Counted from the first letter of the stretch, positions 9,257-17,997 are shown. The stretch: 64,000 nt of DNA from Nocardia anaemiae NBRC 100462 (GCF_001612725.1 NZ_BDAZ01000051.1:1-64000), one strand, 5' to 3'. Numbers and translations are program-made. The notes: a model not told the origin generated them from the letters alone.

Positions 9257-9548
9257 CCCGACTCCGATGACGTAGGGCCCGACGACGGCAGTGTCCGAAA
9301 CGATGACGCCGGGCGCAACGGATGGATGTTCGTGGCGGAGGCGCTGCCGCAAACACGCGCGGTGCCGCCCCGCAGTGATTCCCAGCGAGCCAGATCAACT
9401 TGCTGCGGGTGTCAGCGGTGCTGGAAATCCGCGCACCTGAAACGCCCGCCGCTAACCCGCAGCACATTTACAATGAGTCCGGTCCCGATGTGAAATCCGG
9501 GGATGTGGAGCGGACCCTCATGCCCGACGCGGCCGACAAGGCTGCATC

Positions 9549-9595
9549 GAAGTGGTGAAGCCCAGGAATATCTCCCGGGCTTCACCCACCACTTC
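9549..9595. terminator. Long imperfect hairpin terminator
   Basis: GAAGTGG and TGAAGCCC (9549-9563) pair with GGGCTTCA (9577-9584) and CCACTTC (9589-9595), leaving a four-base bulge and a 13-base loop. The total of 15 paired bases makes this one of the strongest hairpins in the window. It lies in the 9257-9687 gap between the HesB-like and DoxX-like genes and probably ends transcription of the former. The rest of that gap holds nothing recognisable. Confidence 0.6.
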
Positions 9596-9687
9596 CGTCC
9601 TTGCCTGGCATTCGGTCAGTTGTCGTCTTGTCGGCTCGCAAGACTCCACCTGATAGCCGTATATTCGCTACGGTTCTGCTCGTCTCT

Positions 9688-10146
9688 GTGGACCACTTCA
9701 TCGCGACACTGCGAGTTGACCACCCCTCCGTCAGCTTCTCCAACGACGTCGCCGCCTGTCCCGGCAAGATCCGCAACCGCGCCCTGTGGACCCTGCAGAT
9801 CCTGCTCGGCCTGTTCTTCATCATCGCCTCCGGCGGGCCGAAGCTCGTTATGCCGAACGCCCTGATGGACAACGCCCCCGAGAATCTGACCATCCCGCTC
9901 GGGCTGCTCATCTTCATCGGAGTTGCGGAGGTCGCGGGCGGTGTCGGCCTGATGGTGCCACGGCTCAGTGCCCTGGCTGCCGCGGGCCTGTCGGTTCTCA
10001 CCGTGCTGGCCGCCGGGACGCAGGCTTTCATCGCCGACATGCCCTTGATGGGGATTTTCCCACTGGTGCTCGCCGCGATCTTCGCCTGGATCGCCTACGA
10101 GCGCCGCGCCATCGTCACCGATCTGCGCAACTCGCTCTCGCGATGA
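9688..10146 (+). CDS. DoxX-family membrane protein
   Basis: A 152-residue DoxX-like integral membrane protein with four hydrophobic helices ('LWTLQILLGLFFIIASGGPKL', 'LLIFIGVAEVAGGVGLM', 'ALAAAGLSVLTVLAAGTQ', 'FPLVLAAIFAWIAYERR', each shown in part). DoxX proteins are four-helix membrane proteins linked variously to respiration, thiosulfate oxidation or redox stress; the specific role here is unknown. The GTG at 9688 is the nearest plausible start ahead of the first helix, with no good ribosome site, so the N-terminus is uncertain. A double-stem terminator follows directly, so the gene is monocistronic. Confidence 0.8.
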   Translation: MDHFIATLRVDHPSVSFSNDVAACPGKIRNRALWTLQILLGLFFIIASGGPKLVMPNALMDNAPENLTIPLGLLIFIGVAEVAGGVGLMVPRLSALAAAGLSVLTVLAAGTQAFIADMPLMGIFPLVLAAIFAWIAYERRAIVTDLRNSLSR

Positions 10147-10162
10147 CAAATCCATACCTACG

Positions 10163-10197
10163 ACCGGCGATCGGTGGCCCACCCACCGACCGCCGGT
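10163..10197. terminator. Double-stem hairpin terminator after the DoxX gene
   Basis: The outer stem ACCGGC/GCCGGT (10163-10168 and 10192-10197) and inner stem TCGGTGG/CCACCGA (10171-10177 and 10183-10189) are both perfect, with a 5-base loop. It starts 17 bases after the stop codon. The remaining gap to 10451 holds only the promoter region of the TetR gene. Confidence 0.7.
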
Positions 10198-10451
10198 TGT
10201 GCATTCTTGGATCGATTGCCTGTCGGGTTGGCGGCGATCGCTCCAGCGGCCATCTGGTCCGCGCGGCAGTGGGGGTCGCACTCGAACGCGGACTAATGCG
10301 GACGGGCTGTTAGTCGGCTACGTAGCGCAGCATCACAACTTTGTTGAAGTGCTGCGCGGACGGGGCAGACGCACGTTCGGTTTGCGGTCTCGGTGAGCAG
10401 TTATACTCAACGCCGCAACATCTTTCGCTACAGCAGCAGGGATTGGGTGGG

Positions 10452-11069
10452 ATGCCGCCGAAACAGGTGAGGCAGCGTCGCAGTCCAACCCAGGAACGCG
10501 CCAAGGCCACACGTCGGCACATCCTGGATACCGCGGCGAAGCTCTTCGGTGAACGGGGGATCGGCAACACCTCGACCAACCGGATCGCAGCGGAAGCCGA
10601 GGTGAGCGTCGGCACTGTCTATCGGTACTTCGCCGACCGTTCGGTCATGGTCGATGAGCTTCTCGAGTGGTTGCTCGTGACTGTCGAGCAGCGCATCAAA
10701 CAGTGTCTGGACGAGCTGGCCGAGAAATCCAGCCCGGAGTTGATTGCGTCAATTCTGACCGTCGCCACCGATGTGCTGGTGGACAACGCGTCTTTGGTGC
10801 GGGCATTGGTGGCTGATCTGCAGTTCTACGACACTGTCATTCCCGAATTCGAGCCTCGCCTCCACAGGGTGATCGAGACGCTGATAACCCGAATTCTCGG
10901 TCCCGGTGACGAGCACCAACATCGCCGGATGACCTCCACAGCGCTCGATACCATGTTCGCCATTGTCTTGCGCACGGCACTCGAATCCGACAGCGTGCGC
11001 CGTGGCGAGTACATAGTGGCGACCTCCCGAATGATCACACACTGGATCGAGCCTCAACTCGATCCATGA
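10452..11069 (+). CDS. TetR/AcrR-family regulator
   Basis: A 205-residue TetR-type repressor. The DNA-binding helices span about residues 19-66: 'RRHILDTAAKLFGERG', 'TSTNRIAAEAEVS' and the recognition segment 'VGTVYRYFADRS'. The C-terminal ligand and dimerisation domain is helical and of normal length. The ATG at 10452 is preceded by a G-rich ribosome site; the longer frame from 10341 gives a Cys/Gln-rich shadow-like extension. The gene's stop abuts an N-truncated PPOX-class oxidoreductase remnant on the same strand, which suggests that the regulator's original neighbour and probable target was partly deleted. The ligand is unknown. Confidence 0.88.
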   Translation: MPPKQVRQRRSPTQERAKATRRHILDTAAKLFGERGIGNTSTNRIAAEAEVSVGTVYRYFADRSVMVDELLEWLLVTVEQRIKQCLDELAEKSSPELIASILTVATDVLVDNASLVRALVADLQFYDTVIPEFEPRLHRVIETLITRILGPGDEHQHRRMTSTALDTMFAIVLRTALESDSVRRGEYIVATSRMITHWIEPQLDP

Positions 11070-11286
11070 CCGGAACCCTCGGACTCTGCAACCATGCAAT
11101 GTCCGCGGCAAGACGCACGGTGAGATCGTGAAAGGCACCGCCGTTCTGCTCGACGAGGCCGCCAGCGTCAACGCGCGCAATGCGATCAGGCGCCGCTACG
11201 GGATACACGACTGGATCGCCTATCTCGCCAGCCGTTTGCAACGCGGCAAGAACGCCAACATAGGAATCGAAATCACCGCAGCCTGA
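11068..11286 (+). pseudogene. C-terminal remnant of a PPOX-class F420-dependent oxidoreductase
   Basis: From 11068 a frame runs without a start codon: 'DRNPRTLQPCNVRGKTHGEI', then 'VKGTAVLLDEAASVNA', 'RRRYGIHDW' and a final 'ANIGIEITAA' before TGA. This matches the last 70 or so residues of PPOX-class (split beta-barrel) F420-dependent enzymes, in which a 'NPRV.L.PC..RGK' strand, a 'G.A.LLD' strand, an 'RRKYG' helix and a final 'IEI' strand follow one another. The N-terminal half, about 60-70 residues, is missing, and the homologous frame begins essentially at the TetR stop codon. It is therefore a deletion remnant, not a gene. Confidence 0.6.
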
Positions 11287-11339
11287 CCGCCGAATCCGTG
11301 CCAGTCCGGCGACCCGAGATGTGCCGGATTACCTGCTGG

Positions 11340-12236
11340 TCAATCGCTTTCGGATCGGATGCGGGATGCGAATCCTATCGCGTCCTGGCTGGGCGGTGCT
11401 CCGAAAAGGCGGCGGTATTCCCGGCTGAACTGGGATGGACTGTCGTAGCCCACGAGATATCCGATGTTGGCGACGTCTCTGGGATTTGCCGCGAGCAGCA
11501 GACGGGCCTCGTGAAGTCTGATCTTCTTCTGGTACTGGACGGGAGTCGTCCGGGTGACGGTCCGGAAGTTGCGGTAGAAGGCCGAGGGGCTCATCCCGAT
11601 GAGTTCGGCGAGGTCTTCGACCAGGAAAGGCTCTCGGTAGTGTTGCCGGATCCATTGCACGGCTTTGGCAATCGGGGAGAGCCTGGGATCGGCGAGTCCG
11701 ATCTGGCGGACCGTCGCGCCGTGCTCGCTGGTGATCAGTCGCCACAGGATCTCCCGTTTCACCAGCGGTGCGAGGACGTCTCTGTCGCCGGGGCGGTCGA
11801 GCAGGCGCACCAGCCGCACGGTGGCGTCGAGCAGTTCGTCGGAGGCGGTGCTGAATGCGATTGCCGGTGGCGCGGTGTCATCGGTATCCGGAATGGTGCC
11901 GGGCCCGGCCTGCAACACCAGCTCGGCGACCTCCGAGGCTTGCAGTAGCAGGCACAGGCCGAGCACCGGCCGTTCCGGTGTGGCGTCGCTGAATCGGCAT
12001 TTGAGGGGCATGGCGACCGATGTCACCAGGTACTGCCCGGCCCGGTAGTCGTAGACGTGCTCGCCGTAGGCGAGACGTTTGGCGCCCTGGGCGATCAGTG
12101 TCATGCGCGTTCTTGCCATGGACGGCGGTGCAGGCAAGTCCGACTCCTCCCGGCCGACCAGCAGGTCCTCGATGGCCGTCGCCCCGTCGTCTCGGGCGTG
12201 GCGGTCCAACAGGATGCAGAGCTCGTCGAGCAGCAT
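11340..12236 (-). CDS. AraC-family regulator
   Basis: A 298-residue AraC-type regulator with an N-terminal cupin-like sensor of the AraC_N type (residues about 20-180, including 'GQYLVTSVAMPLKCRFSDAT') and a C-terminal double helix-turn-helix (about 205-290). In the latter, 'FLVEDLAELIGMSPSAFYRN' is the first HTH and 'DVANIGYLVGYDSPSQFSRE' the second. Such proteins usually activate an adjacent operon in response to a small organic effector. Directly downstream on the other side of its start codon lie a DUF4345-type membrane protein and an SDR on the same strand, reading into it (stop of the membrane-protein gene to this start is only nine bases), so the three probably form one unit. Confidence 0.9.
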   Translation of the reverse strand: MLLDELCILLDRHARDDGATAIEDLLVGREESDLPAPPSMARTRMTLIAQGAKRLAYGEHVYDYRAGQYLVTSVAMPLKCRFSDATPERPVLGLCLLLQASEVAELVLQAGPGTIPDTDDTAPPAIAFSTASDELLDATVRLVRLLDRPGDRDVLAPLVKREILWRLITSEHGATVRQIGLADPRLSPIAKAVQWIRQHYREPFLVEDLAELIGMSPSAFYRNFRTVTRTTPVQYQKKIRLHEARLLLAANPRDVANIGYLVGYDSPSQFSREYRRLFGAPPSQDAIGFASRIRSESD

Positions 12237-12245
12237 GAGCCGAAA

Positions 12246-12659
12246 TCACCCCAGCACGTGTGCGAGAACGATGACGCATCCGAGGACGAATTCCAGAGCG
12301 GCGAAGGAGAGGAATTCTGCCGGACGGATCGGAAGGCCTTTCCGCGCGAGGGAGAGCATCCGCCCGGCGAACCCGAGGAAGATCGGTACAGCCATCAAGT
12401 AGATCAGTGGGCCGTGTTCGTGATCGCGGATGGTGATCCCTGCCCAGACGAACATGGGAGCCCAGCCGATGTAGACCCCTGCCATGAAGCGGTGGATGTG
12501 GTCTGCGGTGGCATCGCCTCCCTTGGCTCCCTGCACTATCTGAAGCCCGGCACCGGCAACGATTACGGCTGCGGTCAGCAGCAGACAGACCATGACGGTG
12601 ATGTAGGAGGCGGTGAAGGAAGCGGGGCCGTCTGCCAGCGTCAGTCCCTGTGTGTCCAT
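12246..12659 (-). CDS. Small four-helix membrane protein (DUF4345-like)
   Basis: A 137-residue integral membrane protein with four hydrophobic helices: 'VMVCLLLTAAVIVAGAGLQI', 'GVYIGWAPMFVWAGITI', 'PLIYLMAVPIFLGFAGRM' and 'FAALEFVLGCVIVLAHVLG'. The layout and the 'F.AG.YIGWAP' segment resemble the DUF4345 family, whose function is unknown. It sits between the SDR gene (gap 54 bases) and the AraC gene (gap nine bases), all on the same strand. The family call rests on pattern resemblance only. Confidence 0.72.
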   Translation of the reverse strand: MDTQGLTLADGPASFTASYITVMVCLLLTAAVIVAGAGLQIVQGAKGGDATADHIHRFMAGVYIGWAPMFVWAGITIRDHEHGPLIYLMAVPIFLGFAGRMLSLARKGLPIRPAEFLSFAALEFVLGCVIVLAHVLG

Positions 12660-12713
12660 GGTGAATTCGTTCTTCCGTTAGTGAGGTTGGTCTGCGCGCC
12701 GTCGCGCGGTTGG

Positions 12714-13475
12714 TCAGGCTTGTTCGGTGGGGCGGACAACGAGTTCAGCGACGGCGACGTGCCGGGGGCGAGTGACGATGTAGCCGACGGTGTCGGCGAT
12801 GTCTTCGCTCTGCAGCCGTTCGATGCCGCCGATACCGGCGGCGATCTGCTCTTGGACGGCCGGTGCGTTGTGCGAGCGCAGTTCGGTATCGACACTGCCC
12901 GGCTCGACCACCGATACCCGCACATGCTGACGCGTCAGTTCTTGCCGCAACGCCTCACTGAAGGCGCCGACACCGAACTTTGTGGCGCAGTAGACCGCCG
13001 ACATGCCGAAGGCCATCCGACCGGCCAGCGAGCCGATGTTGACGATGTCGGCGACCTGACGTGGGCCATCCGCGGCCGCCTTGACCAGGTGCGGGACGGC
13101 CGCGTGGGTGCAATACATCAACCCCATCAAGTTGATGTCGACCATGCGCCGCCAGTCGTTCAGGTCAGCGCTCGGTGCGGGTCCGAGCAGCATCAAACCC
13201 GCATTGTTGACCAAGATGTCAAGGCGGCCAAGGCTTTCGACCGTCTGGTCGACCGCGTCGGCAGCGGCGTTGGCGTCGGTGATGTCGGCGGGCATGATAA
13301 CGGCCCGCCCACCCGAATTGGAGATCTCGGACGCCAGCTCGCTGAGACGGTCCTCGCGGCGGCCGACCACGGCCACCGATGCACCCTGGCGGGCAAGCTC
13401 GGACGCTGTGGCGCGGCCGATTCCGCTGGATGCCCCGGTAACAAGGGCGACGGTTCCGTCGAGACGACGAGTCAT
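12714..13475 (-). CDS. Short-chain dehydrogenase/reductase
   Basis: A 253-residue classical SDR. The cofactor motif TGASSGIG is at residues 14-21, NNAG at about 90-93, and the catalytic Ser and Y-x3-K ('SAVYCATKFG') follow. The Arg-Arg context after the second strand ('VVGRREDRL') suggests NADP(H). It is probably the first gene of the SDR/membrane-protein/AraC unit on this strand. The ATG is preceded by AAGGTAAGGA. It most resembles generic SDRs acting on small alcohols or ketones; the substrate cannot be assigned. Confidence 0.9.
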   Translation of the reverse strand: MTRRLDGTVALVTGASSGIGRATASELARQGASVAVVGRREDRLSELASEISNSGGRAVIMPADITDANAAADAVDQTVESLGRLDILVNNAGLMLLGPAPSADLNDWRRMVDINLMGLMYCTHAAVPHLVKAAADGPRQVADIVNIGSLAGRMAFGMSAVYCATKFGVGAFSEALRQELTRQHVRVSVVEPGSVDTELRSHNAPAVQEQIAAGIGGIERLQSEDIADTVGYIVTRPRHVAVAELVVRPTEQA

Positions 13476-13811
13476 AGATCCTTACCTTTCGAAAAGTGTC
13501 GACATTTCCGGGGCCCCATACCATCGACAAAGCGCGAAGGCTCGAGGCAATCCCCCAACTCAGCAACAACACCGCCGATTTGCGCGAACATGCCGCCGAC
13601 CTCGTGCCAGCCGATCCAATGCGCCACTTCCCGTTGGCAACTCGGATGTGTCGGGACGAAGTTACGGTCATCGCTGGCGATCATTGGATATTCCTGTGCC
13701 GTGACGAACGAGACAACCTATTCAAGCACCGTGACCTGCGAAAACGTAGAACGATGCTGGCTTGGCCTTGCCTAATCCTCGCGTAGGACCGGAGACCCGG
13801 CCCATGATCGG
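13476..13811. other. Gap upstream of the SDR gene
   Basis: Holds the promoter region of the SDR unit. A 70-codon minus-strand frame (13472-13684) overlaps the SDR start as ATGA and is GC-biased in its first half, but it resembles no family and its 3' end contains the SDR ribosome site. I do not call it a gene. Confidence 0.4.
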
Positions 13812-13966
13812 TTAGAACACGCTCATGCGCCTACCGCGCGGTTCGAAAGAGCCACGGTGAATGTTTTGCAGCGCGGGGTTGTCGGCGAACAGGCCGCTGT
13901 GGCCGCCCAGGTCGTCGGGGCACTGATCCTGGATCAGGATGTTGGTGGAGTTGGTCCGCGACGCCG
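13812..13966 (-). pseudogene. C-terminal remnant of a secreted lipase/esterase
   Basis: After a TAG stop, the minus strand reads 'RTNSTNILIQDQCPDDLGGH', then 'SGLFADNPALQNIHRGSFEP', and stops at 13812-13814. This resembles the C-terminal strand and catalytic-His region of actinobacterial class-2 lipases, in which a 'N..(V/L)QD.CP.D...H..L..DP.....V' pattern carries the catalytic histidine. Nothing upstream continues the gene, so it is a fragment of about 50 codons. The resemblance is moderate. Confidence 0.4.
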
Positions 13967-14118
13967 TCTATTACAGATGCCGTGCCAAATCCATCGCCCC
14001 GGGTAGCCGCCACAGATTGTGCTGGCCGCGGACGATGCGTCGGGCACCGGTGTCGCGCAGGACCGCCGGTTCACCGGGCACGAGCGGATCGGTCCGGGCG
14101 ATTGGCAGCCGGTACTGG

Positions 14119-14161
14119 GGGCCCAGGCCAGAGAGATTTTCGAACTCTCTTGCCTGGGCCC
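14119..14161. terminator. Strong inverted repeat
   Basis: GGGCCCAGGC (14119-14128) pairs perfectly with GCCTGGGCCC (14152-14161). Inside it, GAGAG and CTCTC extend the stem, and ATTTTC follows on the plus strand. It has the form of a terminator for plus-strand transcription, although no intact plus-strand gene precedes it. It lies between the lipase remnant and the NCS2 permease stop at 14239. Confidence 0.55.
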
Positions 14162-14238
14162 ATTTTCGGCCTAATCGCCTGTTCGATCAGGGAACGCTGA
14201 ATACTGCCTATCGCGTCACCGTATGAGGATCGGGGTGC

Positions 14239-15636
14239 TTATGGTTTGACGTCGTTGTCGAGCCGGTCGCGCTCGTCGGCGGCTGCGGCGAGGACGGAGG
14301 ACCCCGGTCGTTTGCCGAATTTCCATTCGTTGAAGGCCAGGTTGAGCAGGACGGCGGCGACTGCGGCTGCGCTGATTCCGGAGTCAAGGACCACTGCGAT
14401 TTTTTCGGGGAAGGCGTCCCAGAATTGTGGCGCCGCAACAGGTATGAGGCCGAAGCCGATGCCGACCGCAACGATGACCATGTTGAGGTTGTCCTGGTAG
14501 TCCACCCGGGATAGCGTGCGAATCCCACTCGCCGCAACCGATCCGAAGAGCACGAGTCCGGCGCCGCCGAGTACCGGGTACGGTATTCCGGCGACTATCG
14601 CGCCGACCACCGGGAGCAGGCCGAGCAGCAGGAGAATCAGGCCACCGGTTGCCACTACGAACCTGCTTTTGATTCCGGTCAGTGCGACAAGACCGACGTT
14701 TTGTGCGAACGCGCTGCAGGTGAACGATCCGAAGAGCGGCGCAACCGTCGTCGACAGCATGTCGGCTCGCAACCCGTCCGCCACGCGCCTGGCATCGACG
14801 TCGGTCCCGACGATTTCACCGATCGTGAGGATGTCGGCCGTCGTTTCGATCAGGGTCACCAGGATCACGATTGTCATCGCGACGATGGCCCCGACTTCGA
14901 AGGTCGGTGACCCGAAGTGCAGCAATTGCGGCGGCGCGGCCAGGCGGGCGACGCCCACGTCGGAGAAATCGGCCTTGCCTGCGCAGACCGCGATGACGGT
15001 ACCGAGTACCAGTCCGATAAGAATCGACAGCCGTGACAGCGCGCCCTGGAACAGGCGACTGATCACCAGGATGATCAGCAGCGTCAGGCCGGCGAATCCG
15101 AGGTTGGCCAGGGAACCGTAGTCGGGTGCGGTGGAATTGTTGCCCATTGCCCAGTTGAAGGCGACCGGCATCAGTGAAAGGCCGATAACGGTGATGATCG
15201 TGCCCGTCACGACTGCGGGGAACAATCGCGCCAGTTGCGCGAAGAACGATGACAGCACCAGGCCGATTACCCCGGCGACGATGATGGAGCCGAATACCGT
15301 ACGTAACCCGCCGGTGGTGGCAATCGCCACCATGGTCGATACGCCTGCGAAGGAAACCCCCTGCACGATGGGCAATCGGCTGCCGAACGGTCCGATTCCG
15401 AGGGTTTGCAGCAGCGTGGCGAGGCCCGATACGAATAGGGCCGCCGTCACCAGCAATCCGATGTCGGCGGCGGATAGCCCAGCCGCGCCGCCGACGATGA
15501 GTGGCGGCGCGATCACACCCCCGTACATCGTCAGAATATGCTGGGCTCCGTAGGCGGCCAACTGTCCCGGCGAGTGTCTTGCATCCTCCGGTCGTCCACT
15601 GTCCGCCCGGCCGCGACGCCAACTCAACATCCCCAT
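14239..15636 (-). CDS. NCS2-family nucleobase permease
   Basis: A 465-residue polytopic protein of the nucleobase:cation symporter-2 family (xanthine, uric acid or uracil uptake). It has 12-14 hydrophobic segments, an N-terminal 'QHILTMYGGVIAPPLIVGGA' motif typical of the purine subgroup and the signature 'FAQNVGLVALTGIKSRFVV' in which family members carry the substrate-site 'QN.G'. The start is the ATG at 15636, with GGATGAGGG upstream. It stands alone. The acetamidase remnant just upstream on the other strand hints at a nitrogen-scavenging locus, which is inference. Purines (xanthine or urate) are more likely substrates than uracil, judging from the N-terminal motif. Confidence 0.88.
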   Translation of the reverse strand: MGMLSWRRGRADSGRPEDARHSPGQLAAYGAQHILTMYGGVIAPPLIVGGAAGLSAADIGLLVTAALFVSGLATLLQTLGIGPFGSRLPIVQGVSFAGVSTMVAIATTGGLRTVFGSIIVAGVIGLVLSSFFAQLARLFPAVVTGTIITVIGLSLMPVAFNWAMGNNSTAPDYGSLANLGFAGLTLLIILVISRLFQGALSRLSILIGLVLGTVIAVCAGKADFSDVGVARLAAPPQLLHFGSPTFEVGAIVAMTIVILVTLIETTADILTIGEIVGTDVDARRVADGLRADMLSTTVAPLFGSFTCSAFAQNVGLVALTGIKSRFVVATGGLILLLLGLLPVVGAIVAGIPYPVLGGAGLVLFGSVAASGIRTLSRVDYQDNLNMVIVAVGIGFGLIPVAAPQFWDAFPEKIAVVLDSGISAAAVAAVLLNLAFNEWKFGKRPGSSVLAAAADERDRLDNDVKP

Positions 15637-15825
15637 CCCTCATCCTTCCGATCGCGGAAATGATGTTCCGCTGCACCGGAAATGTGACAGGCATCACTCG
15701 AGTGTGGCTACGGTAGGTAGATCCAGTCTTCGGTCCCTCGTCGCTACACCGCATTGTTGGTTCGGCTAGTTGCCGCTGTCTCTACTGTCGCCCACGCTTA
15801 TTGCGAGCCGACGTGATGCAACCAT

Positions 15826-16140
15826 GTGACGCTCCATCCACCCGCTGTTCTGCACGCTCGACCGAGCGCCTTCGTGGTTTTCGGGTTCCCGATCGGGCTC
15901 GATACCGACCTCGACGAGACCATGCGCCAATGCGTTCGCAGCGCCATCGACCTACTGGTCGACACAGGCATGTACACCACTCACGCCTACCTGTCCGCCG
16001 CAGGCGATTTCGCCATTTCCTTGGTGTGGTCGGAGGACGAACTGGATGGGTGCGGCGCTCAGGCACTGGCTGATGGCGCGGGGATCAGGATGGCACGCAA
16101 GCAGTTTGAGCGCACTGGCTACGCCCTCGGCATCCCTGCC
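15826..16140 (+). pseudogene. C-terminal remnant of an acetamidase/formamidase
   Basis: The frame from 15826 gives 'FPIGLDTDLDETMRQCVRSA', 'IDLLVDTGMYTTHAYLSAAG' and 'DFAISLVWSEDELDG'. This matches the C-terminal portion of acetamidase/formamidase-family proteins, which have a 'G.d.dLdeAmr.A.r..id.L' helix followed by 'AY.L.S..gDl.Is..VD'. The N-terminal 200 or so residues are missing, and beyond about 16080 the similarity fades before the frame runs antisense into the next gene. It is therefore a truncated remnant. Confidence 0.5.
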
Positions 16141-16142
16141 TG

Positions 16143-16922
16143 TCAACGACTTTCAGCTGGATCGGTGCGTATCTGCGTCTCTAGGAAGTTCGAAATCTCG
16201 TTCGCGACGACGTCGGGCATCTCGAGACCACACAGGTGGCCGAGCTCGCTCAGTAGGACCGCACGGCCTCCCCGGATGCGCCGGATATCGTCGAGCTGCT
16301 TGGCTTGATCTACGACGACGTCCTTCCCGCCGAGTATGTAGCAGGTCGGGATGCGTATCCCGGACAGTTCGTCGGCCTGGCTTGTCAGCGCACCGCCCGC
16401 CAGCCAGCCGTGCCACATCTGCTCGGTGACGGTCAGCATGCTGCTCGCCAGACTCGAGGTCTTCGACGGGTCCACCGAGATTGCCGCGACGCCTTGTGCG
16501 AGCGCTTCGACATTGCCATAGGCGGCGTCGAAGCCAGCGGTCACCGCGTCGCCGGTAGTCGTCCCCGCGGCGTTCCACGGAACGACTCCGATCAGCGCAC
16601 GCACCTCGTCGGGGTAGTCGAGCGCGATCCGCATCGCGATCGCACCGCCGAGGGAATAGCCGACCATGCAGTAGCTTTCGACGCCCGCGTCGTTGATCGC
16701 GTCGTGCAGGGTCGCGGCCAGTGTGGACAGTCTCCCGTCCGCTGGCGCGTGTACGGACTGACCATGTCCGGGCAGGTCGAAGATCAGGACGCGGAACCCG
16801 CTCAGGTGGCGCGCGATTCCGGTCATGAGGTCAGCCGTGGCGCCGAATCCTGGCAACATGACAAGAGTCAGTGGGCCCTGGCCGTGTTCCTGCCAGTAAA
16901 TATTTGAACTGGTGTGCGGCAT
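16143..16922 (-). CDS. Alpha/beta hydrolase
   Basis: A 259-residue alpha/beta-hydrolase-fold enzyme. The nucleophile elbow GYSLGG puts Ser90 at the active site; Asp201 ('LGGKDVVVD') and His229 ('SELGHLCGLE') complete the triad. The oxyanion-side 'LPGFGATADLM' and the strand 'FRVLIFDLPGHGQS' are typical of the 3-oxoadipate enol-lactonase/carboxylesterase group. The ATG at 16922 has GGGAG seven bases upstream; the frame stays open 99 codons further, but that extension is Pro/Arg-rich. It is on the same strand as another hydrolase gene 125 bases upstream. The substrate is unknown. Confidence 0.85.
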   Translation of the reverse strand: MPHTSSNIYWQEHGQGPLTLVMLPGFGATADLMTGIARHLSGFRVLIFDLPGHGQSVHAPADGRLSTLAATLHDAINDAGVESYCMVGYSLGGAIAMRIALDYPDEVRALIGVVPWNAAGTTTGDAVTAGFDAAYGNVEALAQGVAAISVDPSKTSSLASSMLTVTEQMWHGWLAGGALTSQADELSGIRIPTCYILGGKDVVVDQAKQLDDIRRIRGGRAVLLSELGHLCGLEMPDVVANEISNFLETQIRTDPAESR

Positions 16923-17046
16923 CGAGATCTCCCTAGGCTCGGCGAAGTTTGTTGGGCATACATGTGTTCGCGCACATCGGCCAGATCCCCCGCACCGCGG
17001 GCCGGTCCTGCTATGCCGAGGTCCTGCCATCGGCGCATCATCTCGT

Positions 17047-17997
17047 TCAGTGCGCATCGGTGGTGTGGCTCGCGGTGAAGGCCAGAAGAAGCGCGGCGGT
17101 CCGCGGCGGATCCTCCATGATGGGCGAGTGCCCAATACCGGGCAGCAACTCGACTTTCGCGTCCGGAACGGCGCGGTATTCGGCGGCGGAGGAGGATCGC
17201 CATCTCCGGTCGTCTTCACCGAAGATCACCAGCAGCGGCTTACCGAGCGGAATCAAGCGATCGGGGAGCGCACGCTGGTTCACATAGTCGTCACCGGCCT
17301 GCGATGTCGCAATGAAGGCGTGGTAGGTCATGCCGCGCGCGTCGTCCACGACCTCCTGCGGGACCTGGTAGCCAGGGCGGCTGAACGCGGTGCTCGCGGC
17401 CCTGCGGATCAGGCTGTCGGTCCGAAGCCGCCACAGCAGCTGCCCGATGACGGGGTCGTACAAGAGCCCGCCGACGAAGCCGCTCGAGATGAAGGCGTCC
17501 AAACGTGGCGCGGTGTCGATGAGTACGAGCGAGGTCACCAGGTCGGGGCGTTGCTCGGCGAGGGCGGTGGCGACCGCGCCACCGGTGGAATGGCCGATCA
17601 CTACGGCGTGCTCGACGCCGAGCCTGTCCATTGCCTGACCGACGCGACGTCCCTGCTCCGGCATCCCGTAGCCACCACCGGCTGGTTTGGCCGACTGGCC
17701 GTGCCCGAGCAGGTCGATCCGGATGAGGCGATGGGACTTGGTCAGCAGCGGAACAAGCGCGTCCCACGAGCGGGTCGACGCGGCGAGCCCGTGGATCAGT
17801 ACGAGTGCCGGGGCATCGGAGGGGCCGTCCTGGCGCACGTGGATATTCCCGCCGTCGAGGGACAGGGTCGGATTCCCACTGGCCTCGGCGCTCTGCCGCG
17901 TCACCAGCTCCGCGTTCACGAGAAGCAACCCGACGACGAAGAACAGGACAGCCGAGGCGATCATAAGGCGCCACCGGCGCCGTGTCCCACTGCTCAT
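17047..17997 (-). CDS. Membrane-anchored alpha/beta hydrolase
   Basis: A 316-residue alpha/beta hydrolase with an N-terminal signal-anchor helix (residues about 12-28, 'MIASAVLFFVVGLLLVNAEL') after a basic stretch, so the catalytic domain probably lies outside the membrane. The 'LIHGLAAST' oxyanion loop, the elbow GHSTGG with Ser137, the acid in 'VIFGEDDRRW' and the histidine in 'LLPGIGHSPIMED' are all visible. Family members include esterases and lactonases; the substrate is unknown. It is the upstream member of a tandem hydrolase pair on this strand, although the 125-base gap may hold a separate promoter. Confidence 0.87.
   Translation of the reverse strand: MSSGTRRRWRLMIASAVLFFVVGLLLVNAELVTRQSAEASGNPTLSLDGGNIHVRQDGPSDAPALVLIHGLAASTRSWDALVPLLTKSHRLIRIDLLGHGQSAKPAGGGYGMPEQGRRVGQAMDRLGVEHAVVIGHSTGGAVATALAEQRPDLVTSLVLIDTAPRLDAFISSGFVGGLLYDPVIGQLLWRLRTDSLIRRAASTAFSRPGYQVPQEVVDDARGMTYHAFIATSQAGDDYVNQRALPDRLIPLGKPLLVIFGEDDRRWRSSSAAEYRAVPDAKVELLPGIGHSPIMEDPPRTAALLLAFTASHTTDAH

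Noticed and set aside
13472..13684. A 70-codon minus-strand frame overlapping the SDR start as ATGA.
   Set aside because: No family resemblance, and its 3' end is taken up by the SDR ribosome site; codon bias fades in the second half.
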